Below, in pieces: positions 34,572 through 46,832 of a stretch of DNA of 64,000 bases (the first letter of the stretch is position 1; each line of letters opens with the position of its first letter). Location: NCBI RefSeq assembly GCF_902167145.1, contig NC_050096.1:272574622-272638621 (forward strand), in the 5' to 3' direction. The notes under the pieces are model-generated. The model was not told where the DNA came from, ran no database searches, and worked only from the letters and a program-made list of their open reading frames with translations. The stretch comes from Zea mays (lineage: Eukaryota; Streptophyta; Magnoliopsida; Poales; Poaceae). A program made the position numbers and the translations under genes.

Positions 34572-37386
34572 ATGGCCAGAGTGTCTCGCGAGGGAGATGA
34601 AACTGAAATGACTGAGATAGCATCGATCTCAGAAATGATGAGGCGGTCGGGGCTGGTTGTGCAGAAAGGAGTTATTGCCGAAGGTACCTCTACTGCCAAA
34701 GCTGAACAAGCCATGACTAAAGTTGAGAGTGATAATGAAAGTGAAGATGACGATAGCATTTTGTGTCCAACTAAGCCTAGTAATGTTGAATTTGGAAGGT
34801 CTACAGTTAAGGTTGAAGATCTGATTGTGATGAAGAAACTAGGATATTTTGGAGAAAATGATGATGAACTGGTTCGCTTTGCAGGAGATGAAATAATTTC
34901 AGAGCCGAAGGAAGATGAAGTTGTGGTATTCAAGAGCTTCTTCAGGGTAGGGCGTCGGTTCCCTCTTTATGAGATGATAGGTGAAGTTTTAAAGAAGTTT
35001 GAGATCTACCTCCATCAGCTGATCCCGAACGCTATTGTCAGGCCCAGCGTTTACATCTGGGCTCTCCGAAGCAAAGGAAAGAGCGATAACGCTGAAGGGT
35101 TCTGCCGGGTACATGAGCTTCATTACCAGACGAAGGCAAGGGCTGACGGCCTGCACAAAAACTTCGGATGCTACAACTTTGCATACCGAAAGGATACGAA
35201 GGCCCCGTGATAGGCTACCACAGCAAGTGGCCAACTGGATGGACGAACAAATGGTTTTACGTGAAAGCAGACAAGAAGAAAAGGGAAAAACTTATGAGCA
35301 TGGTGATGAGTCCATTGCGATTAAACTTCGACATGACTCGGCCCCTGTGCAATATGCAGTTGGGGTCTCCTTGTCGGCTAGCTGGAGTGGAATTATGAGC
35401 TTGTCTGTCTGCCTTACCGTTTCAAGTTTCAAAAAAGATATAAAGAACCATGCAATGAATGGTTAGAATTGATAAAAACCATGAGTAATGAAATTCTTGC
35501 AAATTATACAAAGAAATAAGATCAGTTAATGACTGCTGCCTTCGGCACCTGTCCAAAGCGAAGGCTAAACCATGTGATGGATGCTCTGAACTTTGAGTAT
35601 CCTGATTACGAAAGGCTTGATAAGGGGCCGAAGGAGTTAAAAGAAAGATAATTGTCAGCATCCTGAATAGGTAGGCTATCCGGTCAGTTAAAGAGGACCA
35701 GAAGACTTTGAAAAAGCAAAAAAAATCTATTGGAGCCGAAGGAATCGACTCTTAAGAAACAGAAACTTGCCAAGTTATCTTCTGAGGAGACAAAGGTACA
35801 AGATGTGTCGAGCTGATTATGAGCCCTTCTTCGTCTTCTGTTGCTGAGGTTTCAGAGATTTTGAAGGTAATGACTGAACCTTTCCCATTTGCACTGCTAA
35901 GTCCTCTGAGGTTGGATCTGACTAGCCTCTTGCAGTCAAAAGAAATCGCTTTAGCTACCGAGGGAAAAAACGAGGGACAAAAGAAGCAACATATGATGAA
36001 TATAGTGGAAGCTATTGAGCAGACCCCGCCCTCAGCTTCAGCGGACAAAGATGTTGTATCCGCCAATGCTGAAGCTACTACCGCAGCCGAAGCCGAGAAT
36101 CTCGCAACCACCGTGTGGGAAATCGACAGACTTATATCAGACGTGGTTGTAGAGAAAGATGTAGCCACAGTGCCTTCTGATAAGGGGAAAATAATTGAAG
36201 AAACCTCTTCGAAAAGTATGAATTTCGACCTTCGACACCTAGGCGGCCAACAGCTTTCCGAAGAGGACATATCAGAACTAAAAGAATTTGCCATATCCTG
36301 CGGCTACCATCCTGGATCAACGCTCTTCGGCGGGGTTGAAGAAGAAATTGTGGGATGCATTCACGATCGTGCCGGGGCCAAAATTATAAGCACTCTATCT
36401 AAAAGCATTGGATTCCCAAAGTTTGAAAAAGACATCAGCTGCTATAGACGTCAGCACATCATTGGTAGCTTATTTTACTCGAACTTCAAACTAAGACTCC
36501 TTTGCAAGTTATCATTGATATCTTCGTGTTGATTTAGGTATTCTAACTTTAGTTCATTTTTACAGAGTTTATTGCTAAGCAAAGCCTTGAAAATGCAACA
36601 AGATGACGAAGATAGAAAGAATAAAATGTTGTCAATGGCTTTGAAGATAAAATCAGGAAACTTGAAGATTCTTTGAAAGAAAAAGATGACTTGCTGCATT
36701 CAACCGAAGGATCACTTGCCAAAGCTCAAGCCCAGAATGAGAAATTAAGCAAAGAGTTAAACGAGACTCGAATACTTTTGGAAGGGAACTCCACCCTGTT
36801 CAACCGTGAAACCGAAGCTTTAAATATGACAATCAAGGTTGAGGCTGAAAAGAACCTGAAGCTGAGTGAAGCACTCAAAACTCTTAAGAATAAATGTTTT
36901 AACTTTGCAACCCAATGCACTGCTCGGTTAACAAGTATATTCAATTCAGTCGGAGCTGCATTCGAAGAAGCGAGTCTCTCTGCCAAAGATATCCGCGGAG
37001 CACTTGAATGTGTTGAAAAAGAAGTTGACGTCCTCGATGAAATCATAACTTGCCACAGTGACTTCTGTGCGCTAGTAGCTTCTCGTGGTACGACTGCTGC
37101 TTTCATAAAAGCCGGGTGCAACCATGCAAGGGCCGTTAACAGGCCAAACTTCAGTCTGTCTCCAACTGACCTTATTGATATTTCGGTCGAAGCCCGAAGC
37201 ATAGGTAACAAATTTATTACCCAGATCTGGGCAAAGGGCGACCGAGAACTGACTGGAGACGAAGCTCGAAATTTGCTTAACAAGGTATAATTTTTTTACC
37301 TTTGTGCTTTTATTTTATATTTTATCTTACCATGTTCCTCAGTACCTGCCTTTGTCATTCTTCAGGATGATGATACCAAAAGCTAG
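34572..37386 (+). pseudogene. Antisense gene of the Tat/Grande-like element (gypsy-type putative transposase domain plus coiled coil), broken
   Basis: First frame (34572-35210): an acidic N-terminus, then FFRVGRRFPLYEMIGEVL and a HQLIPNA segment. This matches my memory of the plant 'putative gypsy type transposon' domain (PF04195), usually found in opposite-strand ORFs of Tat elements. The reading shifts frame near 35170-35210 and continues (GYHSKWPTGWTNKWFYVKA). A Ser/Ala/Glu-rich linker frame follows (35819-36530), then a coiled-coil C-terminal frame (36673-37290). Intron-like breaks: an acceptor TTTTTACAG near 36567, and a donor AAG|GTATAA near 37285 with acceptor TTCAG at 37365, giving a stop at 37384-37386. 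Several stops and frameshifts make it non-functional. Its role in Tat elements is unknown. Confidence 0.62.
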
Positions 37387-37854
37387 TGGGCCGAAGTTAT
37401 GTCTGAAGCATTAGAGGAAACTTCTGAAGCTTTGTTTGCTAGTATCTATAGAAATACTTTTGTAAAAGATATGTATTATTCAACGAAGAATTGTAATTGA
37501 CTATGAACAAATATTTGTAATGCTATTTTACCTTTCCTCCGTGCGTTATCTGCTTTGCTGTGGACGAAACCAATGCTCGTAGCTTTTTTAGCCGAAGGCG
37601 AAAAATACCTTCCCTTCTTTTCGTTCACATCGAAGCACCCTTTTAGCAGAATCAAAGGTCGACTCCCTCATATGCAATGAGACGAAGCATCTTCGTATAT
37701 AGAAACCTTCTCTTTTCCTGTTAATGCTTTGTGCTTTATGTCATGATGATGAATCTACGGATGCCTAATGTATGTTTATATGAATGCAAAAGATGATGTA
37801 ATGAAGTGTGCAAATGTATGTTGAAGGTAAAAAAACTCACACAATCGCATACCC

Positions 37855-38115
37855 AGACTCTGCATCCCCTTAGGAATGACTTTGGATTCTCTCCACCTTT
37901 TACTTAGATGGTACTTCAACTTTGCATTCCCTTGGGAATGACTTTGGAGTTAAGACCTGCATCCCCTTAGGAACGACTTTGAAGCTTCTCCACCTTTCAC
38001 TTAGGTGTCATTTAAGCTCTACATCCCCTTAGGGATGAGTTTGGAGCTTCTTCACCTTTAACTTAGGTGGCATTTAAGCTTTGCATCCCCTTAGGGACGA
38101 CTTTAGAGCTTCTTC
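37855..38115. repeat. 62-bp tandem repeat in the Tat element, about five units (one short)
   Basis: Units contain GCATCCCCTTAGGGATGA, TTTGGAGCTTCTTCACC and ACTTAGGTGGCATTTAAG with about 62-bp spacing. They start near 37858, 37920 (short), 37957, 38018 and 38080, and diverge from one another. They separate pol from the antisense gene. Confidence 0.8.
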
Positions 38116-38300
38116 ATAGTTTTTTACACTCGATGGTGTAATCCTAGACTTTTACATTTTACATGTGGGGGAATCAGGGCCTTGTATTTCACAGGGCTGC
38201 ACAAAAAATAAAAATTACAATCTATGGACCCATTAAAAACCTTTCTCCCCTCTTGAAAGGAAAAGGGTGCCATGAGGAAAAACTAAGAAAATTACAAAAT

Positions 38301-41222
38301 TTACACATAATATCTCTGAAGCTCATCTGCATTCCAAGATCTTGGAATGTCATTGTCGTCCATGTCTTTCAACCTGTATGACCCAGGTCTTGACGAAGAT
38401 ACCACCAAGAAAGGACCTTCCCATTTAAGCTGAAGTTTTCCCACTGTATCTGAGTTGGCCACTCTCCGAAGTACCAAGTGTCCTGTCCTAATATTCTTTA
38501 GTCTTACCTTCCGGTCACACCATTTGACTGTTTTGGCTTGATACTTACTGATGTGATCTATTGCCTGAAGTCTGGTCCCTTCTATGGTGTCTTTTGTTAT
38601 TTTACAATCCTCTTCGTCTTCTGCCAAAGCTAAGGTCCTTATCTAACTCGCTCTTGCTTCTTCCAGTGTTATTGATTCATCGCCGAATAAAAGCTTGAAT
38701 GTGATAAATCTTGTTGATCTTGAGACAACAGTGTTGTGGTTCCATACCACTTTTATTAGTTCATCCGGTCATTTCCCTTTTGGCTGATTGAAGATTGACT
38801 TCATTATTCCTGTTATTATAATTCCATTAGCTCGTTCTACGAGTCCATTTGATTCTGGATGTCTTACAGATGCAAAATGTATTTTTGTATCGATTTGGTC
38901 ACAAAAACATTGAACGTTTTAGCATCAAACTGAGTTTCGTTATCAACTGTAATGGCCTTCGGCACACCGAACCGGCAAACAATATTCTGCTAGAAAAACT
39001 TCTGAACCATGGCTGAAGTGAGTGTAGCTAGAGGTTTAGCTTCAATCCACTATGAAAAATACTCGACCGTTACCACAACGTATTTTAAATTTCCTTGCGC
39101 TGGTGGAAGTGGGCCTAATAAATCTAGACCCCATCTTTTCAATGGCCAAGTAGGCTGGATTAGCTGAGTTAAAGACGAAGGTTGTTTTTGGTCACTGGCA
39201 CACTTCTGGCAGTTTTCACATTTTTTTAACTAAATCTGCTGCATCCGAAGCTGCCGTCGACCAATAAAATCCTTGTCTGAAAACTTTTCCAAGTAAAGGC
39301 CTGGACCCAATATGAGCTCCACATAGACCTGCATGTATTTCCTTCATTAGCTCCTGACCTTTGGCTCTAGACAAACACTTCAGCAATAGAGACCAAACTC
39401 CTTGTTTATACAATTCTCCTTCTATGATTATGTAAGGCCTTGTCCTGGTTTCTATTCTTTTTATATGAGCTTCGTCTTCCGAAGGATAATTGCCTTGTAA
39501 GAAAGATACAATCTCAGTCCTCCAATCTTCACTGTGCACTGGTGAGATTGTAAGCACTGCTCGCTCCATGAGCTCAACTGAAGGTGATTTTATTGTTTCA
39601 AAAAATACTTTCAAATGTAATGGGATCCCCTATGCCGCTGACTTGGCTAATAGGTTTGCATGTTCATTTTCTTCTCTTGGGATATTCTTTACAGAGAAGC
39701 CTTTGAAAGAGGCTTCCATTCTTCGGACTGTATCGAGATATTTCTCAAGCTTCGGATCTCTTGCTTTGCTACTTTTGATGATGTGGCATGTGATAACTTG
39801 TGAATCAGATTTGAGGATTGCCCTTCTTATTCCCATTGCCTTGAGTTTTCGAAGCCTCAAGAGAAGGGCTTCGTATTCTACAATGTTTTTTGTGTAGTTG
39901 AACTCCAGCTTAGCTACGTAGCAGATTCTGATCTTAGATGGTGAAATTAAAATAGAAGTTGCGCCTGCGCCAAAGGTTCCCCATGATCCATCACAGAACA
40001 CTGCCCAAGTTTCGTTATCTTTTGTTCTTTCCTTGTCCTGGGCCCCTGACGTCTAATCAGCAATAAAGTCTGCTAACACTTGAGATTGGATTGAAGACCT
40101 GTGGACATAATCTAAGTGAATTCATTCAGCTCTGCAGCCCACTTTCCAAATCTTCTCGTGGCTTCTCTGTTCCTTATTATGTCTATGAGAGGATGAGAAG
40201 AAGGTACTATAATATGGTATGACTGGAAATAATGTCGAAGCTTTCTGGAGGGCATCAATACAACATATAGTACCTTCTCCAACTCTGTGTAATTTCTCTT
40301 TGACGGACTAAGTACTTCAGAGACGAAGTACACTGGCACTTACTTCTTCGCTTGACCATCTTGCTTTTCTTGCACCAATGTTGCGCTAACTGCAGCGTGA
40401 GAAGCAGATACATACAACAGTAATGGGGCTCCTGACGAGGGTGGGGTTAATGTTGTTAGTTCTATTAGATATTGCTTCAGTTCTTCGAAAGCATTTTGTT
40501 GGGTTGGTCCCCATTGGAAGACTTCAGCTGATTTCAAGACTTCAAAGAATGGCAAGTTCCTTTCTGCTGATCTTGAAATAAATCTATTTAATGAGGCCAA
40601 CCTTCCTGTCAATCTTTGGGCACCTTTTCTTGACTTTGGTGGCTCCACCCGAAGTATAGCTTCTATCTTGTTTGGGTTCGCTTCAATTCCTTTAATTAAC
40701 ACAAAACACCCAAGAAATTTCCCCTTCTTCACTCTGAAGACACATTTCTCTGGGTTGAGCTTGAGGTCGGGCTTTCTGAAATTGGCAAATGTTTCTTGTA
40801 GATCAGCGATGTGATTTTCTTGATTGATACTTTTCACTATGATAACATCGACATATGTTAGAACATTCCTGCCAATCTAAGAGCAAAGGACTTTAGCAGT
40901 CATCCTGCTAAAGCTTCCTCCGGCATTCTTGAGCCCCTCGGGCATCCAAAGGTAGCAGTATGTCCCGCTGGGGGTTATGAAGCTTGTCTTAGGCTCGTCT
41001 TCCTTCTTCATCTAGATTTGATGATAGTCTGAATAGCAGTCCAATAGACTCATGAGCTCCGAAGTAGCTGCTGCATCCACAACGGAGTCTATTATTGGCA
41101 AAGGGAACTCATCATTCGAACAAGCCTTATTGAGATCCGTAAATCAATGCATATCCTCCGCTTTCCATTGGCCTTCTTCACCATCACAGTATTGGCTAGC
41201 CACTCTGGATATGTCACATCTC
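38301..41222 (-). pseudogene. pol: Tat-like Gypsy pol (RT-RNase H-integrase), heavily broken
   Basis: Minus strand. RT begins near 41222 (TYPEWLAN), passes DLNKAC-like sequence and reads YVDV near 40850, so the second active-site aspartate is replaced by Val. The RT thumb and connection follow (40837-40112), then RNase H FCDGSWG (40001-39630). The integrase zinc-finger region is at 39614-39216, a broken integrase core at about 39200-38640, and the C-terminal tail SDTVGKLQLKWEGPF at 38627-38301. Stops, for example near 41012 and 40877, and frameshifts occur throughout. Confidence 0.85.
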
Positions 41223-41908
41223 TAATTGTATTAAGTACTTGTGTGATGGAGCTTTTGGAAATGTGCCTTTATGCTTTGGATATGTTTCTTATGCTCCAAC
41301 TACTCCAAATGACCGGCTAGGGGGTTTATTAATATAGATTCCCTACTCAATTATAGCCATTGGGAGGAATCTGCAGCTTTCTGTCTGCATGCGCACCAGA
41401 CCGTTCGGTCCGGCTTCCACATAAGCTAGTCGTTGCACGCTGTCGGCACTGTAGCTGATCCGGTGTGCCACCGGACCGTCCGGTGACCGAGCCACGTACG
41501 TCAGTTGACTATTGGCGGCCAGCCATTACTGATAGTTGGACCTCGGTCAGGGGGCCACCGAACCGTCTGGTCCGTCAGTTGCTCGAGAGCCGTTTGTAGT
41601 GCTCTCTGCTCACGCGGTCCGGTGCACACCATACTGGTTCGTTGATCCACGGGTGTGCCAGCTGACAACCCATTTCTTGTATCTTATTTTCTTGGGCTCT
41701 TTTGGTCTTGTGTCTTGGACTTGTGTTGAATATTTATAAGTCTTTTAGGTCTTCTTTTAAGGTGTTGCATCCTCAGGGCCTAAGTATAATCCACTTCGCA
41801 TCTTGTGAACTACAAAACGTAAACACTTGGAAATTATTAGTTCACTGGTTATGTTGCTCATCAAACACCAAAATCATTTATTCAAATGAGTCGGGACTAT
41901 TTTCCTTA
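41223..41908 (-). mobile_element. Diverged Sirevirus-like LTR relic
   Basis: Contains CCACCGGACCGTCCGGTG-type palindromes (41470-41490 and around). In minus orientation it reads from CTATAAGGAAAATAGTCCC through a TTTGGTGTTTGATGAGC segment like the start of Opie/Ji LTRs. No coding sequence. It probably truncates the Tat pol at 41222; the boundary is approximate. Confidence 0.45.
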
Positions 41909-42361
41909 TAGGCTCGACACCATGTTCGTCCCCGACTAGATCGGGCACACATGGTATCGAGTGATTAATATAAGACTTTTGTCCATCGTATTTATTACCA
42001 GATGTGTCGTAGCAGTTAAAAGAAATCAATGTGGACATGCCTTCAACAACTATCAACTATGCTACACTTGATGACGTGGCCGTCATACCTGTTGTGGCAT
42101 ATTAAAGACATGATTCGCATACAGTACAAGAATTACAACAATATATGATTGATTGGACCTCTACTGAGTAGAACCATCTGCTCATATATAGATGTAACTC
42201 TATTCCCTTCTGCTATAAAAGTAAGGTGTAAAGCGACATAAAAAGGTTTAGATTTTTTGGACTTCACTTATTCAGCAGCTAGCTAGGAGGAGCTAGCACA
42301 TAGTAGGAGGTCTTGTTTGGGTCTGAGGTCTCTCACTCGACTCGGCAACAGATATCACAAG
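41909..42361. other. Non-coding, possible degraded LTR
   Basis: A stretch ending CGACTCGGCAACA (42349) holds a TATA-like CTATAAAAG near 42221 and could be the end of a small Copia-type LTR starting TGTTGTGGC near 42089. The flanks show no matching TSD, so this is only a suggestion. Confidence 0.3.
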
Positions 42362-42700
42362 TAGGGATGATAATGGGTATCTGAATAGTTAAGATAAATT
42401 TAATATTTTAAAATAGATATATATATATATATAATTTTATGCTAATCTTTTCTTGCGCTATCAAGCACATTATCATGAATAAGAATAAAATTTTACATAA
42501 TTTTCTATACATTATTTGCTCCCTACCATAAAAAGGTGAAAATTTATTTGTATCAATATCCAAATTTTATATCTAGCCTTTTTATAAGATCAATGTTAAA
42601 AAAACAAGAATATAAATTTGCATAAATGATTTGATATTCTATTTATTCATAGAAAAAACAAAAAAAACTGGTATAAGAATAAATATCCGTTTTCACCGCA
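42362..42700. mobile_element. Small hAT-like non-autonomous element
   Basis: The left end TAGGGATGATAATGGGTA resembles the complement of the right end (TGCGGTGAAAACGGATA at 42684-42700). The interior is AT-rich and non-coding. No convincing 8-bp TSD, so the right boundary is approximate. Confidence 0.42.
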
Positions 42701-44669
42701 AGAAGTAGCTGGGCTTCTCCATATTTGCTAGCCCAGACATTATCTAATTGTGTAATATCTTACGGTTCTTACCACACTTGTACCTAAATATCAACTATAT
42801 AGATGACGAATATTACACTCAGCTCAAACCTTTCTATATTGCACATATGCGCTTATAGCCATGTTAGTGCCCTTGATCAAGCGGCCCCAGACTTATGTAC
42901 TTGTTTTTGTTTTTTTGATGTTTTTTTTTCTAAATACTCTTGTTATCGTGGTGGTGTCATATAATATCTTTACAGGAGTATATATAACTATCATGCATAT
43001 TGATTTTTTGTCAAAGCTCTAAATATTATTTTTACTAGTTAATGGTTCGGGTGTTGCAACAGCACACAATCATATTTGATACATGTGATGACCTAATATG
43101 ATGGACCTTCTTCACACACAAAAACTCATAATAAATACATTTAATATCAAAGCGAACATATTATCTATTACCAGATATTAAACTAATAAAAACAATAATT
43201 ACATTTTATCTTAGCTAAAAGTCTAAAAAGATATGAGTTTAAAAGTAACTCGATCTCTTTTTTATAGCTTTCTCCGTCGCTCGTACTCCTTCAGCTAGCG
43301 GGTGGTACTACGTGTGAGTGTTGCGTTGTGTGTGGCTTCCTATCGTGTTGGGTTTGGTGGTTTCTCATGGCCTGTGAGGTAATAGCTCACTGATAGACGA
43401 GAAGCGAGGAAGATGACACGCTCGTGTTGGGTTTGATGATTTCTCTCGGCCTATCTATTAGGTAGCGACACACTAGTACACGACAAATGGAGGAGAGAGA
43501 ATAGATCTATGTACGATGCACGAAATTCGTGTTTTAAAAGAGTAAAGATTGAGGTATTCCTTCTATATTAGTTTTGTAGTGAAAGGATCTCTAGCTTAAG
43601 TGTTCTGAGTGACCGAAGTTTTTGGGTTTAACTAAATTTTAGACCCAGGAGTAAATATTAGGTCGAGGGCTTTGTAAGAAGGTTTTCTTAATAGTGTCTT
43701 ATCTCTGGAGACGTTATGAAGTACTGCACATATAATCATTGAGAAACTGATTTTCCAAACCAATAAAGTCAACAACTCATAGAAAAACATCACTTAAGCT
43801 AAATATGGTGTTCATTGAACTGCCATTGTCAAAATACACCTAAATATAATTGATTTCGTTAACATTGTACAAACTATCCTAATTAGTAGCAGCTAGAACC
43901 CATTCCCTAAATACTTAACTTATGACATTGCTCGGTGCTGGATTGCTGGCAGATCTCGAAACAGAAATGCTCCTTACATGAAGTCCTTAATCCCTAATAA
44001 CTCTAAGTCACTATCAAATATTGGTGTTATTTCATTTGATCCTCCCAATTCTGCATGCATTTACAAGAAGCATCTGAATAGTCGTAACATGGAGATTGGA
44101 ATTGATAAAAAGAGAGAGAAAATAGATGCACTTTAATGGATGTTCTGGATTCTCTAAATTCTGTTTATATGTGCATTGAGATTTAAACTGATTAACCTAG
44201 CATTATTGTACATTTCCTCTCAAAAAGAGAATAATCCCTGGATCATCTGCAGTTGTGACTCGAGCAAGTCTGTCCTAAATTTGCATTCAAGTACTCTGAG
44301 CTGTTTCCTTCAGCATTAACTTGTTTAGTTTACCATAACTTCTTCCAGTTGACCTCCTTTATTGAAACGGCATTGCACATTAATAGGTGAAAGAACTTAC
44401 AGTTGCCTGGCGAAACTCCTCAAGCATTCACCGATACTGCATCCTCACTTCAGTAGAGTCTACCATGGATAACACTCTTAACGCATCCTGTAATTTTAGT
44501 GTATAATAGATAATAATTTGTTGCTATTGCGTGAGATCACCTTTTTGGAGGTAATTCCAATGGTGATGTATCTGCATCGTCTTTCTAAGTGGGACTTTCT
44601 TCTTGCTATTAAGAAATAGATATAGTGATAATTATTAAACAGAATAAATTTATAAAGACTTGTTAGTAA
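42701..44669. other. AT-rich intergenic sequence, no gene seen
   Basis: No frame with recognisable protein content. A short imperfect duplication around GTGTTGGGTTTG...TTTCTC...GGCCT occurs near 43338 and 43424. Probably decayed repeats. Confidence 0.5.
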
Positions 44670-44975
44670 TTTCTTTTCCTAATTAACAGGGTAGTGATCA
44701 TATTTAAACATAAGTTTTGTAGTTTTTGTAATAGTATACTATTTGGAAAAATACTACAATATAATAAATTTAGAAATTCTTTTCAGTATTTTCTTTTCCT
44801 AGATAAGAGGGTATTGATCATAATTAAGCATAAGTGTTGTAGTTTTTGTAATAGTATACTATTTGGAAAAGTACTACAATATAATAAATTTAGAAATTCT
44901 TTTCCTAGATAAGAGGGTATTGATCATAATTAAGCATAAGCGTTGTAGTTTTTGTAATAGTATACTATTAGTAAA
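44670..44975 (+). repeat. Tandem repeat, three copies of a 106-120 bp unit
   Basis: Units with GTAGTTTTTGTAATAGTATAC and GGGTATTGATCATAATTAAG (first copy slightly different). The shared GGGTANTGATCA motif falls at about 44690, 44810 and 44916, giving spacings of 120 and 106 bp; the second interval lacks about 14 bp. A short frame across it is a repeat artefact. Confidence 0.8.
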
Positions 44976-45589
44976 ATTACTATATACCTGTATTGGTGCT
45001 TTGTATGTCTGTGCATTGTATTTCTGAGTGGAACTTTCATCTTGCTGTTACAAAGTAGATACAATATGGTATTGTTAGTATTCGCTTTTCCTAAATAATA
45101 TGGTAGTGATTATATTCAAATACATTGCCATTGTTATATACAGGACATGTCCAGGGGATAGCTGTTCTTAGTTTCTATGCACATTAAAATTTGTTAAACA
45201 AAAGAAACGTTTATTACCTAAAAAACAATAACTTGTTATTTGCTTCATAGATTTGATTTGATAACTGTTGGTTTTAAGTTTGCAATAACATGACACTGAC
45301 AGAGTTCCATGAATACCCCAATTTCTTATCAATTTATTACCATATCCCAGAAATGTGCGCCATGAGATAACTGTGTAGCAGCCTTAGCTTTGCAAACATA
45401 TTTGTCATAGTTATGTTATTTGGCATGCATATATAATTATTATATAATCTAAAATAGAGTAAGCTCACTGTAGTTATGTGACAGCAACAACAAGACCTAG
45501 GCATGGTGGTGAGGAGGCTGCTGGTGATGGCACATGCGGTGGTGCCTAAGATGCAATGGCAGCCTTTTTATGTGTCAATGTTGCGAAAG
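44976..45589. other. Intergenic, no gene seen
   Basis: AT-rich sequence without coding signal or a recognised element. Confidence 0.5.
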
Positions 45590-45765
45590 GGCCTTTAGCC
45601 GAGTTGGTTAGGTGGTCTAAGTAGTACTCCTTAGGTTGGGTTCGACTCCTAGTGGAAGCGAATTTCAAACTGTGGTTAAAAAAATTCACTCGTCTATCTC
45701 ACGCCAAAGCACATGTCGTTGTATATGGGGGTGGGGCAGGGGTTCCGGATGTTGTCTATGTGTAC
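45590..45765 (+). mobile_element. Au-like SINE (tRNA-derived)
   Basis: A tRNA-like head holds an A box (TAGCCGAGTTGG, 45596-45607) and a B box (GGGTTCGACTCC, 45638-45649). It is followed by GAAGCGAATTTC, a GGTTAAAAAAATTCACTCG stretch and CACGCCAAAGCACATG. This order matches the plant Au SINE as I remember it. Many substitutions suggest an old copy. The 3' end is approximate. It is not a functional tRNA: the anticodon stem does not form cleanly. Confidence 0.68.
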
Positions 45766-46832
45766 TTCTATTTGCCACATATACTTAAATCCTATATATT
45801 TGGCTTCATCAACCTTGTCCGTTGTGTGCTCTTATATGCTCGTGTGGCCTACAAGGACTACATCCTATCAGCATATTCACATGATATATGCATGAATGCT
45901 CCTAACAACTAAAAGTCTTGGGATAGTTTTTTAGATTTAGAGACCTTCATGAAGTAAAATGTAATAGATCCTTAGTAAGATCCTTAATATAGGAAAATGT
46001 ACAAGTGTACATTGAAATGACAAAATACAGAACGAATGTGCCTCAGCATGTCTAACATTCTTTCTCTTCTTTTTTTGACATTGTTGAAGTGTAAGCATTT
46101 GTTATGAAATTGGTGATATCCGCTGGACCAAATCACTCGAATTTATTGTTAACTCTCTTTATTTGTTCATGACCGACACTATTTTTGGAGTAGCCCTAGG
46201 TTGTCTACCGCATCCTCCTTTAATTCTGCCTAGGTTTCTTACTTCAATGGATCGCTATGTCTTCATTATGATACTAGTGGATTATCTATCTCACATGCTA
46301 GCTAAAGTGACCACCATGTACTATAAATGCAGTCACAACTGTTGTTTACTAGTTTTTTTATGGCAGCTGCCTAATTTGATTGCCATTCTCAGTGTTCTTG
46401 GTTGGTATTGTAAGGAGCGAGTGAACCCTGTCATACCTGTTTGATGTTTTGTCTCCATATCTTCCAAACGAAGTAGCAGGTTTTGGAGGAGTGTACTTTA
46501 ACATTCAATTGACCTATATGATATAGATTTGTACACTAAAAATAAGATGTGTAAGTGGCGACTATTAATGTAAGCATTGGAAGGGAAAAGAGCAAAGGAA
46601 TGATAAATAAAATTAAAAAACAAGAACTATGAAATGAGTTGTGGCATAAAACTACATTAGGGAATAAGCCGGATAAAAGTTTTTGTCATTGCAGCAGGAG
46701 GAGAAATTTGTATTTTAAACATAGTAGAAGGTTTTATTGAAGTGTTTAGAGCCATAGACTCGGCATTCTGTTCTATTGGTAGCAAAGAGGAGCTTCTTCC
46801 ATAAGCTGCTAGGGGAACGGATCCACTCCGGC
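45766..46832. other. Intergenic, no gene seen
   Basis: AT-rich sequence. The longest open frames (about 90 codons, 46163-46444) show no known domain and are probably chance. Confidence 0.5.

Larger units (their letters stand above)
33326..41222 (-). mobile_element. Tat/Grande-like Gypsy retrotransposon with antisense gene, 5' end missing
   Basis: Minus-strand element: RT from about 41222, RNase H, integrase to 38301, then a 62-bp tandem repeat, an antisense gene on the plus strand, a polypurine tract and a 563-bp 3' LTR. This order (pol, repeats, opposite-strand ORF, LTR) is typical of Tat-lineage Gypsy elements such as Grande; the family name is tentative. Gag, protease and the 5' LTR are absent. 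A MITE sits at 33990-34301. Confidence 0.75.

Noticed and set aside
42089..42349. Small Copia solo LTR
   Set aside because: TG...CA ends and a TATA-like box can be proposed, but the flanking five bases do not match, so it is listed only as a suggestion.
45590..45665. Functional tRNA gene
   Set aside because: A and B boxes are present, but the continuation is SINE body and the anticodon arm is not well formed.
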